Virus record (IMG/VR): IMGVR_UViG_3300047496_000204
Span: 62,001 to 126,000 of that record
Reading direction: 5' to 3' (one strand)
Source of the DNA: a virus
Length of the DNA: 64,000 nt
Shown: piece by piece, positions 25,298-33,744 of the stretch
Layout: each line of letters starts with the position of its first letter
Position numbering within the stretch: the stretch's first letter is position 1
The notes under the pieces: model-generated
Seen by the model: the letters and a program-made list of their open reading frames with translations, nothing else
Told to the model about the DNA's origin: nothing
Databases searched by the model: none
Translations under genes and position numbers: made by a program

Positions 25298-26072
25298 ACT
25301 TGTTTGTTCAACATGTGATAAAGTATATGTTAATCAAAAAAGTTTTGACAAACATGTATGCCCGGCGTTTAGTTATACTAAACAAAAATTAGAAGAAGAA
25401 AATAAAGAAAATTATTGTTCATACTGTAAGAAAAATTTCAAGAATGCGCGTTCTTTTTATGCTCATATGTGCGAACAAAAACGTAGATGGAATGATCAAG
25501 ATACTAAATATGTAAAGCTTGGTTTTTCCATTTTTAAACGTTTTCATGAATTTAAAGGAAGAAAAGAAAAAACATTTGAGGATTTTATAAAAAGTAGTTT
25601 TTATACAACATTTACTCATTTTGGTCGGTATTTACTTAACATGAATGCGATAAGACCAAAAGATTTTATTGATTTTCTTATTAAACATCAAGTAAAAATG
25701 AATAAATGGGAAAGTCAGACTACATACGAGACATATATACGAGAATTAAATAAGCGAGAGACACCAGATGCCGCAATAGAAAGAACGTTGCTGCTTATGG
25801 AACAGTGGTCAAATGATACAGGAGAGCCATTAACAGATTTCTTTAGAAAGATAACTCCAGTATTAGCCACTCAGTGGATACGATCAGGACGTATAAGTCC
25901 TTGGTTATTATTCGCTTCTTCAAGTGGTAGTGATTTACTTCAACGTCTTTCAGAAGAACAACAATCATTAGTTTGGCAAAATATTGATCCAGCGTTTTGG
26001 GAATTCAAAATATTGAAGGCTGGCAATGATATTGATGTAATACGAGAAACTTTAGATGCAGTAGGATTATAA
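25245..26072 (+). CDS. C2H2-type zinc-finger protein, 275 aa
   Basis: Two finger-like segments: CSTCDKVYVNQKSFDKHVC (about residues 21-39) and CSYCKKNFKNARSFYAHMC (57-75), then a helical domain with SSFYTTFTHFGRYLLN and SGRISPWLLFASSSG. I recall proteins of this layout in T4-like phages of aquatic hosts; role unknown. Overlaps gp62 by 53 nt; the true start may lie slightly later. Confidence 0.7.
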   Translation: MIVISENQLQNQKKEKPKLVCSTCDKVYVNQKSFDKHVCPAFSYTKQKLEEENKENYCSYCKKNFKNARSFYAHMCEQKRRWNDQDTKYVKLGFSIFKRFHEFKGRKEKTFEDFIKSSFYTTFTHFGRYLLNMNAIRPKDFIDFLIKHQVKMNKWESQTTYETYIRELNKRETPDAAIERTLLLMEQWSNDTGEPLTDFFRKITPVLATQWIRSGRISPWLLFASSSGSDLLQRLSEEQQSLVWQNIDPAFWEFKILKAGNDIDVIRETLDAVGL

Positions 26073-26423
26073 ATGACTAACAATGAGATAGGCGAGAAAG
26101 AAAAACAAAAATTACGAGCTATGATGTATGACAACACATCCTCTGATGAGCCCGCTACTCACACAAAAGGTATCAGTAGTGATGCGTTTAAAATCAGTTA
26201 TTCTGGTGGAAAATCTACATCTATATCTGCGGATGGAAAACAAGTTGAAATTCCGAATATAGGATATGTTAACAGTCTGGAACAAAAAATAATCGCCCAA
26301 CATAGGGTCATTGTTAAACTACAAAATGTAATAAATGCTCTACGAAGTTCTTTAAACAAACACACGGATGATATTAATAACTTGAAACGAGACTTGAATA
26401 ACAAAATGAATATGAAAGATTAA
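26073..26423 (+). CDS. coiled-coil protein, 116 aa
   Basis: Ser/Thr-rich N-terminal half followed by a heptad helix from about residue 75 (VNSLEQKIIAQHRVIVKLQ). Directly follows the zinc-finger gene and abuts 26424, so it is part of the replication-type operon. No family recognised. Confidence 0.6.
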   Translation: MTNNEIGEKEKQKLRAMMYDNTSSDEPATHTKGISSDAFKISYSGGKSTSISADGKQVEIPNIGYVNSLEQKIIAQHRVIVKLQNVINALRSSLNKHTDDINNLKRDLNNKMNMKD

Positions 26424-26885
26424 ATGATTACAGTAATTATAAATGATTTGGTTTCAGAACGTCGAACGGCCATACTATTAGATATCAATGATTTTCAAAA
26501 AATTGATTCTCAATGGTACGAGAAGGACAAACTGTTAGTTGATCTTGCGAAAACAAACATAAATTTTAAAAATCGAACTCATTGGTTTGAATTAACGCCA
26601 ATATTGTTTAGATTGTTAATAGAAAAAAATATAGAAAAAGCGGCTAAACTTTCTACTGAAGAGCAAAATGATAAAAATAATCCTGTTATGGTTAGTTTAG
26701 TATTTTTGTTGACAGGATTAGTTAAGTCTTTTGGAATTTTAACAGATAGTACATTGGATTTGATACGAATAAATCGCATTTCAAAAAACGAAGTGTTATA
26801 TGATTATACAGGAAGTATGAGTGATTTTGCATCGCTAAAACGTCCTGAGAAAACGCCACTTAAAGTAGTAGTTGATAACGCATGA
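26424..26885 (+). CDS. hypothetical protein, 153 aa
   Basis: Helical core with FRLLIEKNIEKAAKL and a hydrophobic helix LVFLLTGLVKSFG; ATGA overlap with the DnaE-like gene. No family recognised. Confidence 0.55.
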   Translation: MITVIINDLVSERRTAILLDINDFQKIDSQWYEKDKLLVDLAKTNINFKNRTHWFELTPILFRLLIEKNIEKAAKLSTEEQNDKNNPVMVSLVFLLTGLVKSFGILTDSTLDLIRINRISKNEVLYDYTGSMSDFASLKRPEKTPLKVVVDNA

Positions 26886-27490
26886 AAGTAACAACAGATA
26901 TTGATATAGATTTTGCGAATCGTGATAAGGCTTTGCAAAATCTAAATTACATATCCGCAAGCATGTCTCAAAATGGAAATCATGTTAAACATCCAACTGG
27001 TGTATATTTTCAAGATATTCCGGTTGATCCGTTGACTGGATATGCCTCTTTGAATTACAAGGATGCTGAAAATTTAGGATATTTCAAGATAGATTTCTTA
27101 AATAACTCCATTTATGCTGGTGTTCAAAGTGAAGAACATCTTGAAAAACTTATGGCTGAGCCAGATTGGGATTTGTTTGAATCAGAACATATTGTTGGAA
27201 TGCTGGCTCACATTCATTCCAGTTTCGGTATCGTTAAATCCATAGAGCCGCGATGCGTAGAAGATTTAGCGGTAATCCTTGCTCTCATGCGGCCCGGTAA
27301 AAAACATTTGATGGGTAAATCCAGACAGGAAATTGACGATGAGATTTGGCTTCCGGTAAATGATGGATATCAATTTCGACGTTCACATGCGATAGCCTAT
27401 GCAGTTTCTATAGTTGTTCAATTAAATTTGTTGATTGAGCAAACTGCTCAAAAAATTGATAATGTCTCAGAGGAATTTTTCAAAATATGA
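26882..27490 (+). CDS. DnaE-palm-like fragment protein
   Basis: 202 aa. DIDIDFANRD followed by HPTGVYF, LGYFKIDFLNN and VILALMRPGKK reproduce, in the same order, short motifs of the bacterial Pol III alpha palm/fingers (DIDIDF, KIDFLG, AL.RPG), but most of the polymerase is absent. Similar compact proteins exist in T4-like phages of aquatic hosts, I believe. Catalysis is unlikely; a remnant or adaptor is more plausible. Confidence 0.55.
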   Translation: MKVTTDIDIDFANRDKALQNLNYISASMSQNGNHVKHPTGVYFQDIPVDPLTGYASLNYKDAENLGYFKIDFLNNSIYAGVQSEEHLEKLMAEPDWDLFESEHIVGMLAHIHSSFGIVKSIEPRCVEDLAVILALMRPGKKHLMGKSRQEIDDEIWLPVNDGYQFRRSHAIAYAVSIVVQLNLLIEQTAQKIDNVSEEFFKI

Positions 27491-27710
27491 TGTCTAACGA
27501 AATAATAGATGAACAATATTGGATAAGATATAATCTATATACTGATGATGGTCGTTTGATGGAAGAACATACTATCCACGATTTATCATGGCGATTGCTT
27601 CGATGTGTTGCGACACATTTAGAGAAAACTATAACGAAAATATATACAAAGATCAGGTATATATTCGAAATTATCAGGAAGCTATTCATTTCAAAATGAG
27701 ATGGTCATGA
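27487..27710 (+). pseudogene. small FKxRW-family gene with one-base loss
   Basis: The open frame gives 70 aa ending in poor sequence. One base inserted near 27602 restores CCDTFRENYNENIYKDQVYI and the ending QEAIHFKMRWS, the same ending as the 28717 gene. The family (small T4-like proteins ending in EAxxFKxRW) is known only as hypothetical. Confidence 0.5.
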
Positions 27711-27720
27711 TCGTTTTGGG

Positions 27721-27748
27721 TTGACTAATCATTTTTTTGTGGTAATGT
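27721..27748 (+). promoter_or_regulatory. sigma70-type promoter
   Basis: TTGACT, 16 bp, TAATGT; drives the 27785 gene. Confidence 0.6.
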
Positions 27749-27784
27749 TATTTCCATAATTAATTTACAGATGGAGCCACTTCT

Positions 27785-28018
27785 ATGAATAAAGTTCAAT
27801 TTCGATCCCGCACTGTTCGCGACGGTGTTATTAAGCCAGTTTTCTCCAAGACGATTTCGCGACCGGGCTATAATGAGGAACAATGGGATAGCCTCCAACA
27901 TCGTGCGAAGAATCGCTGGCTGGATCGTGCGCGACAAGCTGCTTGCATGCTCTTCAATGACATGGCAGTCGTGGAACGGCTTCCTTGCCTCACCAAGAAC
28001 CTTTTGAGCCGGGTGTAA
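27785..28018 (+). CDS. hypothetical basic protein, 77 aa
   Basis: Arg-rich (MNKVQFRSRTVRDG...RWLDRARQAACM); TGGAG upstream and its own promoter. May bind nucleic acid. Unknown function. Confidence 0.6.
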   Translation: MNKVQFRSRTVRDGVIKPVFSKTISRPGYNEEQWDSLQHRAKNRWLDRARQAACMLFNDMAVVERLPCLTKNLLSRV

Positions 28019-28020
28019 TT

Positions 28021-28506
28021 ATGGCCAACGAAGAACTCATTCTGGCTATCGCCAATAAGGTAGCCCAAGCAGTTAATCTGGCTCTTGCTGGTGTAAACGC
28101 GGAAGGCCGTCTTTCTGCTGATGGTGATGCCGCCAAGTATTTGGCTGAAGAAATTATGGCTCTGCTGCCAGAACCAGTCGAACCAGTCGAACCAGTCGAA
28201 CCACCAAAGGTAGAAACTCGTGCTGAGCTTTTGAAGCGAGCCAATATGGATTCCTTTGCCGCAAATACTGGCATAGTTCGGTCAACAGACAACAATTTCA
28301 GATTGGGCGTAAAATCCGGAATGCATCCTTACGGGGATTGTGTCAGTATTCAAGTGATGTTCGAAAAAAACCCCGGTCTTTGGTATTATTCTCATTTTTC
28401 TCCTGCCCGCGCACGAGTGATTGCCAATTCGCTAATTGCTCAAGCGGAATATCTTGAGCGCAATGATCCTGGCATGCGTTGCGTCGATAAGTTGAAGGAG
28501 GATTAG
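28021..28506 (+). CDS. hypothetical protein with EPV repeat, 161 aa
   Basis: Helical N-terminal 50 residues, an (EPV)3 linker, then a domain with VSIQVMFEKNPGLWYYSHFS. Start at MANEEL, 2 nt after the previous stop. The linker suggests two joined modules. No family recognised. Confidence 0.6.
   Translation: MANEELILAIANKVAQAVNLALAGVNAEGRLSADGDAAKYLAEEIMALLPEPVEPVEPVEPPKVETRAELLKRANMDSFAANTGIVRSTDNNFRLGVKSGMHPYGDCVSIQVMFEKNPGLWYYSHFSPARARVIANSLIAQAEYLERNDPGMRCVDKLKED
28171..28197. repeat. 9-bp tandem repeat (three copies)
   Basis: GAACCAGTC repeated, coding Glu-Pro-Val, inside the 28021 gene. Confidence 0.8.
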
Positions 28507-28507
28507 T

Positions 28508-28699
28508 TTGACCAAAATTATTCTTAACGGTGTCGTAGAATCTGAACCAGACGACGGCGGTTCAGCACTTGTTGCAGAAATTGGCTCGGACAATGACGCG
28601 TTTTTCGTCAGGCTTCAAAGTTGGGATGAAACTAAGAAGCATTCTTTCATGCAGAGTCTTGAAGGTCGCAAGGTTCGAATCATAATTGAGACAGTTTGA
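28508..28699 (+). CDS. hypothetical protein, 63 aa
   Basis: TTG start with AAGGAGG directly upstream. Beta-rich small protein (VVESEPDDGGSALVAEI...GRKVRIIIE). No family recognised. Confidence 0.6.
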   Translation: MTKIILNGVVESEPDDGGSALVAEIGSDNDAFFVRLQSWDETKKHSFMQSLEGRKVRIIIETV

Positions 28700-28703
28700 C
28701 TTG

Positions 28704-28710
28704 CTAAATA
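28704..28710 (+). promoter_or_regulatory. T4-type late promoter (CTAAATA)
   Basis: CTAAATA with a 6-nt gap to the 28717 ATG. Confidence 0.45.
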
Positions 28711-28716
28711 GCGGAA

Positions 28717-29007
28717 ATGATTATATTCCATCCTGGACTTAATGTATATCAGCATTTTGCAAACCCTATTCAGGTTAGTGCGCAACATGCTTACAAACCT
28801 ATAGTATTGTGTAGCAAATACACTGACTTCTTTGATGACTCAGGAAAAATGGAAGTTGAATTTTATGAGCCAACAATGAATGAATGGTTACTAACGCATA
28901 TTCGAAAACAAATTTGATATTTTGGGTCTTTGGGGTTTTTCGGTCATGGCACTCTTTATTTTGCGGCGCCATCCGAAGCTATTCATTTTAAAATGCGATG
29001 GCTTTAA
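28717..29007 (+). pseudogene. small FKxRW-family gene with in-frame TGA
   Basis: Reads 66 residues to TGA at 28915-28917, then continues in the same frame as YFGSLGFFGHGTLYFAAPSE and ends AIHFKMRWL at TAA 29007. The ending matches that of 27487, so the TGA interrupts a real gene of 96 codons. TGG to TGA is a one-base change. UGA is an ordinary stop elsewhere in the window. Confidence 0.55.
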
Positions 29008-29010
29008 TAC

Positions 29011-30294
29011 CTATTCTTTATGTAATATGTTGATATTTTGATCAGTGAATAAAACGTAGTTGTAATGTTTTTCTAATTTATCACGCGTAGAACCAGTATA
29101 ATATTTTATTCCGGATATTCCATATTTTAGTAGCAACAATGATGCATGTTTCTTAGCAGTATTTCGATCCATGCCTTTTTCAGTGAAAATAAAAACTATA
29201 TCCTCATATATACTCGACCCAGACCGATATTGTAAATCATATCCATACCAAGAATTATATTCATCTTTTTCAAATAATTCTGGTTCGGTAGCTCTTAAAC
29301 TATTTTTTACACTTTCTGACTGTTCATCAAAATCGAAATCCCATAATAGAAAATTGGCATCATCTGGAATATTAACTTTGTATAATTTTCCCTTTAAAGG
29401 AAGATACTTCATGCCCTTAATAGATAAAAAAGCCGCCGCTGTCATGAGTTTTATTGAATATAATTCATCATCATAAACTCCTCCAAGATCGCGGATAATT
29501 TTTTTAAACCAACTCGCTGGAGTTTCTAAACTTTTGGGGTCTTCAAATATTGAAACACGAATATGTCGTATGATCCATTTTTTATACCATTCCCGAGTTT
29601 CTTCTCCACTCGCGAAATCTGTTTTTTCTAATGGCGCATATTTGTCAATAAATTTTCCAATTCTTTCATTCAATAAAGGATCACCATCAATAAAAACTTG
29701 ACCATCTATTTCTACTTCTTGTCCTTTATTGGAAGGATCAGTAAGATTTTTGCGATACCAGTCGGCAATTTTTCTCAAATCGGTGAAATATAATCCCCAA
29801 CCATACATGAAATTTCCTTCACCAGTTCCTATATGATCGGTTGAGAATTGATCAAAATCGTGCTTGGTTCCGTGCCAAACATCTTCTTCTATATTTCCAC
29901 GAGGATTTCGATACATCAACTCACTGATCGTAAAATCTTTGTTCCGACCTTTATTGAGAATAAATCCAAATCTTTTATAGAAGCCTATTAGACGGCTCTG
30001 GGAGGTCGTTCCCTTATTTGGGTCCTTGGTAGCAGGAGATAGTAGAACGCGCCTGTGGTGGCTATCAGCGAACCTACAAAGGGCTTCCATAGCCTTACTA
30101 CCGGTTCCTTGCTTCTTATTTGTGACTTCGATCATCATTAGTTTTAAATCGCCATTACGTTGAAGTGAAACGTCGAAGAACTTCAATCCAAGTTTAAGGC
30201 GAATATCATCTGACCATTTATCAATTGCTTCTCGTGTCAAAGGGCTCCCAATTTCTGGAAGCCCTTCGTTTTCAAAAAGATCAATGATTTTCAT
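29011..30294 (-). CDS. GNAT acetyltransferase fused to ADP-ribosyltransferase-like domain
   Basis: 427 aa. Tag MKIIDLFENE with LFE site. Residues about 40-128 are a GNAT fold (NKKQGTGSKAMEALC, then LIGFYKRFGF). From about 138 follows an ART-like domain of the type found in MuF and large polyvalent phage proteins: VWHGTKHDFDQF, YGWGLYFTD, LYKVNIPDDANFLLWD and GIKYYTG...NYVLFTD. Likely injected with the DNA to modify host proteins. Late element CTAAATA 5 nt before the ATG, no SD. Confidence 0.75.
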   Translation of the reverse strand: MKIIDLFENEGLPEIGSPLTREAIDKWSDDIRLKLGLKFFDVSLQRNGDLKLMMIEVTNKKQGTGSKAMEALCRFADSHHRRVLLSPATKDPNKGTTSQSRLIGFYKRFGFILNKGRNKDFTISELMYRNPRGNIEEDVWHGTKHDFDQFSTDHIGTGEGNFMYGWGLYFTDLRKIADWYRKNLTDPSNKGQEVEIDGQVFIDGDPLLNERIGKFIDKYAPLEKTDFASGEETREWYKKWIIRHIRVSIFEDPKSLETPASWFKKIIRDLGGVYDDELYSIKLMTAAAFLSIKGMKYLPLKGKLYKVNIPDDANFLLWDFDFDEQSESVKNSLRATEPELFEKDEYNSWYGYDLQYRSGSSIYEDIVFIFTEKGMDRNTAKKHASLLLLKYGISGIKYYTGSTRDKLEKHYNYVLFTDQNINILHKE

Positions 30295-30840
30295 TCAACT
30301 ATTTAGCGCGTCATGATACTCTTGAAGTTCTTTACGCAGAAGACATTTGCCTTGTGCTCTTTTTTGGCGATGATCAATCTTCTTCGAAAGGGCAACACCA
30401 TGCATCCGCTGACGGCGGCATGAACCGTTGCGATAGACTTCATTGTGAATACGAAGCCACTTCTGATATTCATCATGATCCTTTTCGTCGAAATCTGGAT
30501 TCGGTATCCAAATATCAACGGTATGATAATCGGAAGGTTCTTCCCATTTTTCATACATTGGTGCATCATATTTAGTGCCGAAATCACAAGGCTGCCCAAA
30601 ACGTGCCTGATCTCTTAGAAATTCTTCCTCATCAGCCGGTATATAAACCCATGGCCAATGATATTTTTGCTCTAAATATTTTTTGTAGACAAATTGCCTA
30701 GACCATTGCCCGCGATTCTGGTCTTTCAGCTTAGGAGTATTTTTAAGGATATTATAGTCAAGGCGGTTGAATGGTCCGTTTGGATACAATTTAACACCAC
30801 GAGGGCGATCAAGCGGGAGCTTACGCACAGTTCTGCTCAC
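30295..30840 (-). CDS. hypothetical protein, 181 aa
   Basis: GTG start with AGAAGGAG upstream. Basic, Trp/Tyr-rich (KYHWPWVYIPADEEEFLRDQ) with YQKWLRIHNEVYRNGSCRR. Similar short blocks occur in phage proteins of unknown role. Preceded by a structured leader of about 170 nt. Confidence 0.6.
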   Translation of the reverse strand: MSRTVRKLPLDRPRGVKLYPNGPFNRLDYNILKNTPKLKDQNRGQWSRQFVYKKYLEQKYHWPWVYIPADEEEFLRDQARFGQPCDFGTKYDAPMYEKWEEPSDYHTVDIWIPNPDFDEKDHDEYQKWLRIHNEVYRNGSCRRQRMHGVALSKKIDHRQKRAQGKCLLRKELQEYHDALNS

Positions 30841-31015
30841 AGGATTATCTCCTTCTATTATGGATTCATGGGACAGCCTTTCTAGTTAATTGCACACGCA
30901 ATAACCGTTATGGAAAACCAAATGTTGTTTGGTTTATCCGTTATAAAGTTGTTGGTTAACTTTGTAACCAATTCAGAATAAGTTTTATCAACGTAGAACT
31001 TAATTCTTAATGTAA
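30841..31015 (-). promoter_or_regulatory. structured 5' leader of the 30840 gene
   Basis: Two stem-loops are clear on the minus strand: TTGGTTA/TAACCAA with a 6-nt loop and AAACCAAA/TTTGGTTT with a 5-nt loop, the latter extended by GGA/TCC. The two stems share GGTT/AACC sequences and could pair alternatively, as in a switch. Confidence 0.4.
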
Positions 31016-31043
31016 GTTATCTCATATATTTTGAGATTGTCAA
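31016..31043 (-). promoter_or_regulatory. sigma70-type promoter
   Basis: TTGACA, 16 bp, GATAAC; sits between the aldolase gene and the structured leader. Confidence 0.5.
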
Positions 31044-31053
31044 GTGTAAAATA

Positions 31054-31713
31054 TTACAAGAAATCCTTGTAGTTTCCGCTAAGTAAAACAATTTCACAGA
31101 TATGCGATAATCGTTCTATATGTTCAAATGCTCGCCAAGGAGTGGTCGCAACCGCAACAACGCCATGACCTTCAAACCCAACAATGTCGTATTCCAAATT
31201 ACCTTCCGCATCCAGGCCCATACTTTGATGACAGGCTATTCCTAATTCTTCAGTCTTTGGTTCTATATAACCAACATTTGGTGCGACCCTTGTATATTGA
31301 GTTAATTCAGGGAAACATTGAGCCATTTTATCAAGTTTGATACCCGCTCTAATTGCCGCAACACAATAGGTTGGATGAAAATGAAGAACGACCCGAGTCT
31401 CTACCGGTGGATTACCCAATTCCTGCTGCAAACCCAAATGCAATGGAAGCTCGCCGCTCGGACGCAACTGCGAACTGATCGACGTATAGTCCATGGTTGT
31501 GCTTCGATATTTGACCCTATCCAGGCTATCAGTATATTTATAGATAGCCAATTTCTTGAATTGGTCAGGCTGCAAAGTTTGTTTTCTTACACCAGCCGGT
31601 GTGATGTAAAAATGGGATTGACCATGTGTTCTCAAGCTGGAGTTACCGTCTCTACTGGTTATCCAGTTCCGCTTGTAACCTTCAACCATGATATCGCAAA
31701 TTGTCTCTAACAT
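31054..31713 (-). CDS. class II aldolase/adducin-family protein
   Basis: 219 aa. SRDGNSSLR, PSGELPLH, the zinc HxH in HFHPTYC (about residues 114-120) and a later GHGVVAVA follow the fuculose-phosphate-aldolase pattern. Could be an aldolase, epimerase or decarboxylase for a sugar phosphate. Lies 8 nt after pyrE; phage carriage of this family is unusual. Confidence 0.8.
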   Translation of the reverse strand: MLETICDIMVEGYKRNWITSRDGNSSLRTHGQSHFYITPAGVRKQTLQPDQFKKLAIYKYTDSLDRVKYRSTTMDYTSISSQLRPSGELPLHLGLQQELGNPPVETRVVLHFHPTYCVAAIRAGIKLDKMAQCFPELTQYTRVAPNVGYIEPKTEELGIACHQSMGLDAEGNLEYDIVGFEGHGVVAVATTPWRAFEHIERLSHICEIVLLSGNYKDFL

Positions 31714-31721
31714 TTCGTTTC

Positions 31722-32279
31722 CTAAATTTCTCTCAAAAGTTGTTTACCAGTGTAGATAGATGTCAGCTTTACACCTTCATTCGCAAACAATTCATGACCG
31801 CCTTCTTCGCGATCAACGATACAAAGAACTTCATCCACATACGCGCCCGCATCTCTCAAGATATTGACGGCATCCATAGAACTTTTACCAGAGGTTACCA
31901 CATCTTCTAGGACAAGCACGCGTTTGTCTCTCAAACTTCCGGTAAACTCGATTTGACGTTTGGCTCCATGATCGTTTTTATTTTTTCGAAGATAGAACCC
32001 ATGTAATTCATGACTACAATAATCCGCCGCTACAGCCAGGGCGACCAATGGAATAGCTGCCGTTTCCATGCCTGAAACGTATTGATAATTGCCTTGTTGA
32101 ATTGCAGCCCGAAGGTTAACAGAGATTTGACTTACAAATCTCCAATGCATTAACACTGATTTCAGATTCAGATAATATTCACTGGTTTTCCCGCTGGCGA
32201 GAATGAAAAGATGCCCTTCGAGAGCTTTGGTTACAGTATTTTCTGCTAACCATTTGATGAATGTTTCGTTATCTTCCAT
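31722..32279 (-). CDS. pyrE: orotate phosphoribosyltransferase
   Basis: 185 aa. PRPP signature VLVLEDVVTSGKS (about residues 119-131), loop SGKTSEYYLNLK and VDREEGG match PyrE, which makes OMP in pyrimidine synthesis. Adds to phage control of nucleotide supply. Overlaps the upstream 32279 gene by one base (TAATG). Confidence 0.85.
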   Translation of the reverse strand: MEDNETFIKWLAENTVTKALEGHLFILASGKTSEYYLNLKSVLMHWRFVSQISVNLRAAIQQGNYQYVSGMETAAIPLVALAVAADYCSHELHGFYLRKNKNDHGAKRQIEFTGSLRDKRVLVLEDVVTSGKSSMDAVNILRDAGAYVDEVLCIVDREEGGHELFANEGVKLTSIYTGKQLLREI

Positions 32280-32716
32280 TAATCACCATAATATTTCAGA
32301 GCATCTACTTCAATTTTAAGCTGGCGAATTTCAGCCTTCAATTCATTTATTTCATAAAGATAGTTGTCAATAGATTCTTGTAGTTTTTCAATCTCAGTTT
32401 TATCTGGACCCAAAATTTTCAAAATAAAACCAGCGACATCCTTATAAGGTTTTTTCGACATTCGCCAATTACGACCATCTTGTTCCGGATCACCGCCGTT
32501 ATCTTCTGGAAGATCACAAAAATATGGTTGGCCCATATAACCACCATACAATTTGAAGAAAATTTCAGTGGCAACCCATTCGATCTGTTCTTCTAATGGA
32601 GCCGAACGCAATTCTTTTTTATATTGAATGCCACGTTCTATAGCACGATCTAGTGCAGTTTTAAGTCTATCCGCATCTTCTTCGAAGATAAGAATTTCAG
32701 GATCAGATTTGTTCAT
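32279..32716 (-). CDS. hypothetical protein with C-terminal coiled coil, 145 aa
   Basis: N-terminal helical part with LRSAPLEEQIEWVATE, then YMGQPYFCDLPEDNGG and a heptad helix from about residue 108. Overlaps its upstream neighbour by ATGA. No family recognised. Confidence 0.6.
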   Translation of the reverse strand: MNKSDPEILIFEEDADRLKTALDRAIERGIQYKKELRSAPLEEQIEWVATEIFFKLYGGYMGQPYFCDLPEDNGGDPEQDGRNWRMSKKPYKDVAGFILKILGPDKTEIEKLQESIDNYLYEINELKAEIRQLKIEVDALKYYGD

Positions 32717-33033
32717 AGCATCAACCTCGCCATAATAGCGTCCATTTCATTTTTAAAGAAGAAAAATGCTTCATAATCGTCAAAAACACATATGTCTATA
32801 TCTTTATTTTTTGACTTTTCTTTACGAAGAATAAAATAAGTCCATTCGTCTTGTATCTGGTGAATAGTTTGGTCGTCAAAAAAACTTTTTTTTCTCGGTT
32901 CAAAATTGATATTATTGTCGCATGTGATGACGAAATTGAATGGGTATTTTTCCTTGAAGAAAGACACATCTATATCGCGATAATCTATATTACCAAAAAA
33001 GATTTCCCAGCTAACAAATTTCGACAAACACAT
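32713..33033 (-). CDS. hypothetical protein, 106 aa
   Basis: Phe/Asp/Lys-rich alpha/beta protein (FSREWEIFFG-type start, ending FFFKNEMDAIMARLML). No family recognised. Co-transcribed with the pyrE group. Confidence 0.55.
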   Translation of the reverse strand: MCLSKFVSWEIFFGNIDYRDIDVSFFKEKYPFNFVITCDNNINFEPRKKSFFDDQTIHQIQDEWTYFILRKEKSKNKDIDICVFDDYEAFFFFKNEMDAIMARLML

Positions 33034-33050
33034 CCATATATTTTATGATT

Positions 33051-33242
33051 TCAGGCTGTAATAGTCAATAAAAAAGAAGGGCCGGAACGACCATCCCGAC
33101 CCTTACGATTATATTTGCTACCCTTCCCCTTTATAGGGGGTTGGGCATAGGTTCCGCTTCGCCGGTTGGAAAGCATGGCGTGAGCAATGGGATTTCGCGG
33201 TGTCGGGGCTTTACCCGTAATTTTCAAATCTCTGCGTTTCAT
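33051..33242 (-). CDS. small basic phage protein (RNPIA type), 63 aa
   Basis: AAAGGAG upstream and own promoter. RNPIAHAM followed by KYNRKGRDGR recalls a family of short basic phage proteins with RNPVAxA...YxRK. The terminator overlaps its 3' end. Role unknown; likely nucleic-acid binding. Confidence 0.6.
   Translation of the reverse strand: MKRRDLKITGKAPTPRNPIAHAMLSNRRSGTYAQPPIKGKGSKYNRKGRDGRSGPSFLLTITA
33077..33104 (-). terminator. intrinsic terminator inside gene end
   Basis: AAGGGTCGG pairs with CCGGCCCTT (one G-U) and is followed by CTTTTTT on the minus strand. Confidence 0.7.
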
Positions 33243-33269
33243 GACTATTCTCCTTTCAAAGTATGATCT

Positions 33270-33298
33270 TATTTACTGTAAGAAAGGAATCAAGTCAA
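33270..33298 (-). promoter_or_regulatory. sigma70-type promoter
   Basis: TTGACT, 17 bp, TAAATA; drives the 33242 gene. Confidence 0.6.
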
Positions 33299-33544
33299 CC
33301 TAAGCTCTGGATTTTCATTCTTTATTTTTTCATGTGTATATGCCGCCGCCGCCACCATTTTCTTAGCTTCTTGTGGTGGCGCCATCTTAAATAATTCTTT
33401 TGCCTTCAAAGCTAATTCTTCATTAAGATTATCGAAACCAGTAATACCATTACATGAAGACCAAAACATCATGAAAGCGGCAAATAGTTCCGCATTTTCA
33501 AAATCCATATCTTCTGTATAAATCTTAGGGTCTAGAAATGTCAT
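33290..33544 (-). CDS. hypothetical protein, 84 aa
   Basis: Start at MTFLDPKIYTEDM, just past the upstream stop; an upstream alternative would overlap the previous gene. Helical, acidic N-terminus, Ala/Met-rich centre (FKMAPPQEAKKMVAAAAYTH). No family recognised. Confidence 0.55.
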   Translation of the reverse strand: MTFLDPKIYTEDMDFENAELFAAFMMFWSSCNGITGFDNLNEELALKAKELFKMAPPQEAKKMVAAAAYTHEKIKNENPELRLT

Positions 33545-33545
33545 A

Positions 33546-33743
33546 TTATCTTTCAGACTTTGTAAGTTTACGACGCAGAGCCGAAACAACTTCCGATATA
33601 TCTTTATCCCAAAGATGAGAAATCATGACAACCGTTACCGAAGGAATTTCCTCCGGTTTGTCTTCTTCCATAAAAGTAGTATCATCATTCAGAGCAACCC
33701 ATGCAAGGGCTTCATGATATCCAGGCCGAATTGACTTGGGCAT
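33546..33743 (-). CDS. hypothetical protein, 65 aa
   Basis: MPKSIRPGYHEALAWVALND then acidic linker and a basic C-terminus (SALRRKLTKSER). One base between neighbours on both sides, so part of one transcript. No family recognised. Confidence 0.55.
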   Translation of the reverse strand: MPKSIRPGYHEALAWVALNDDTTFMEEDKPEEIPSVTVVMISHLWDKDISEVVSALRRKLTKSER

Positions 33744-33744
33744 C

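Noticed and set aside
28915-28917. UGA recoding to Trp
   Set aside because: TGA ends many intact genes in the window (for example 5511, 20107, 27490), so a general change of code is not supported.
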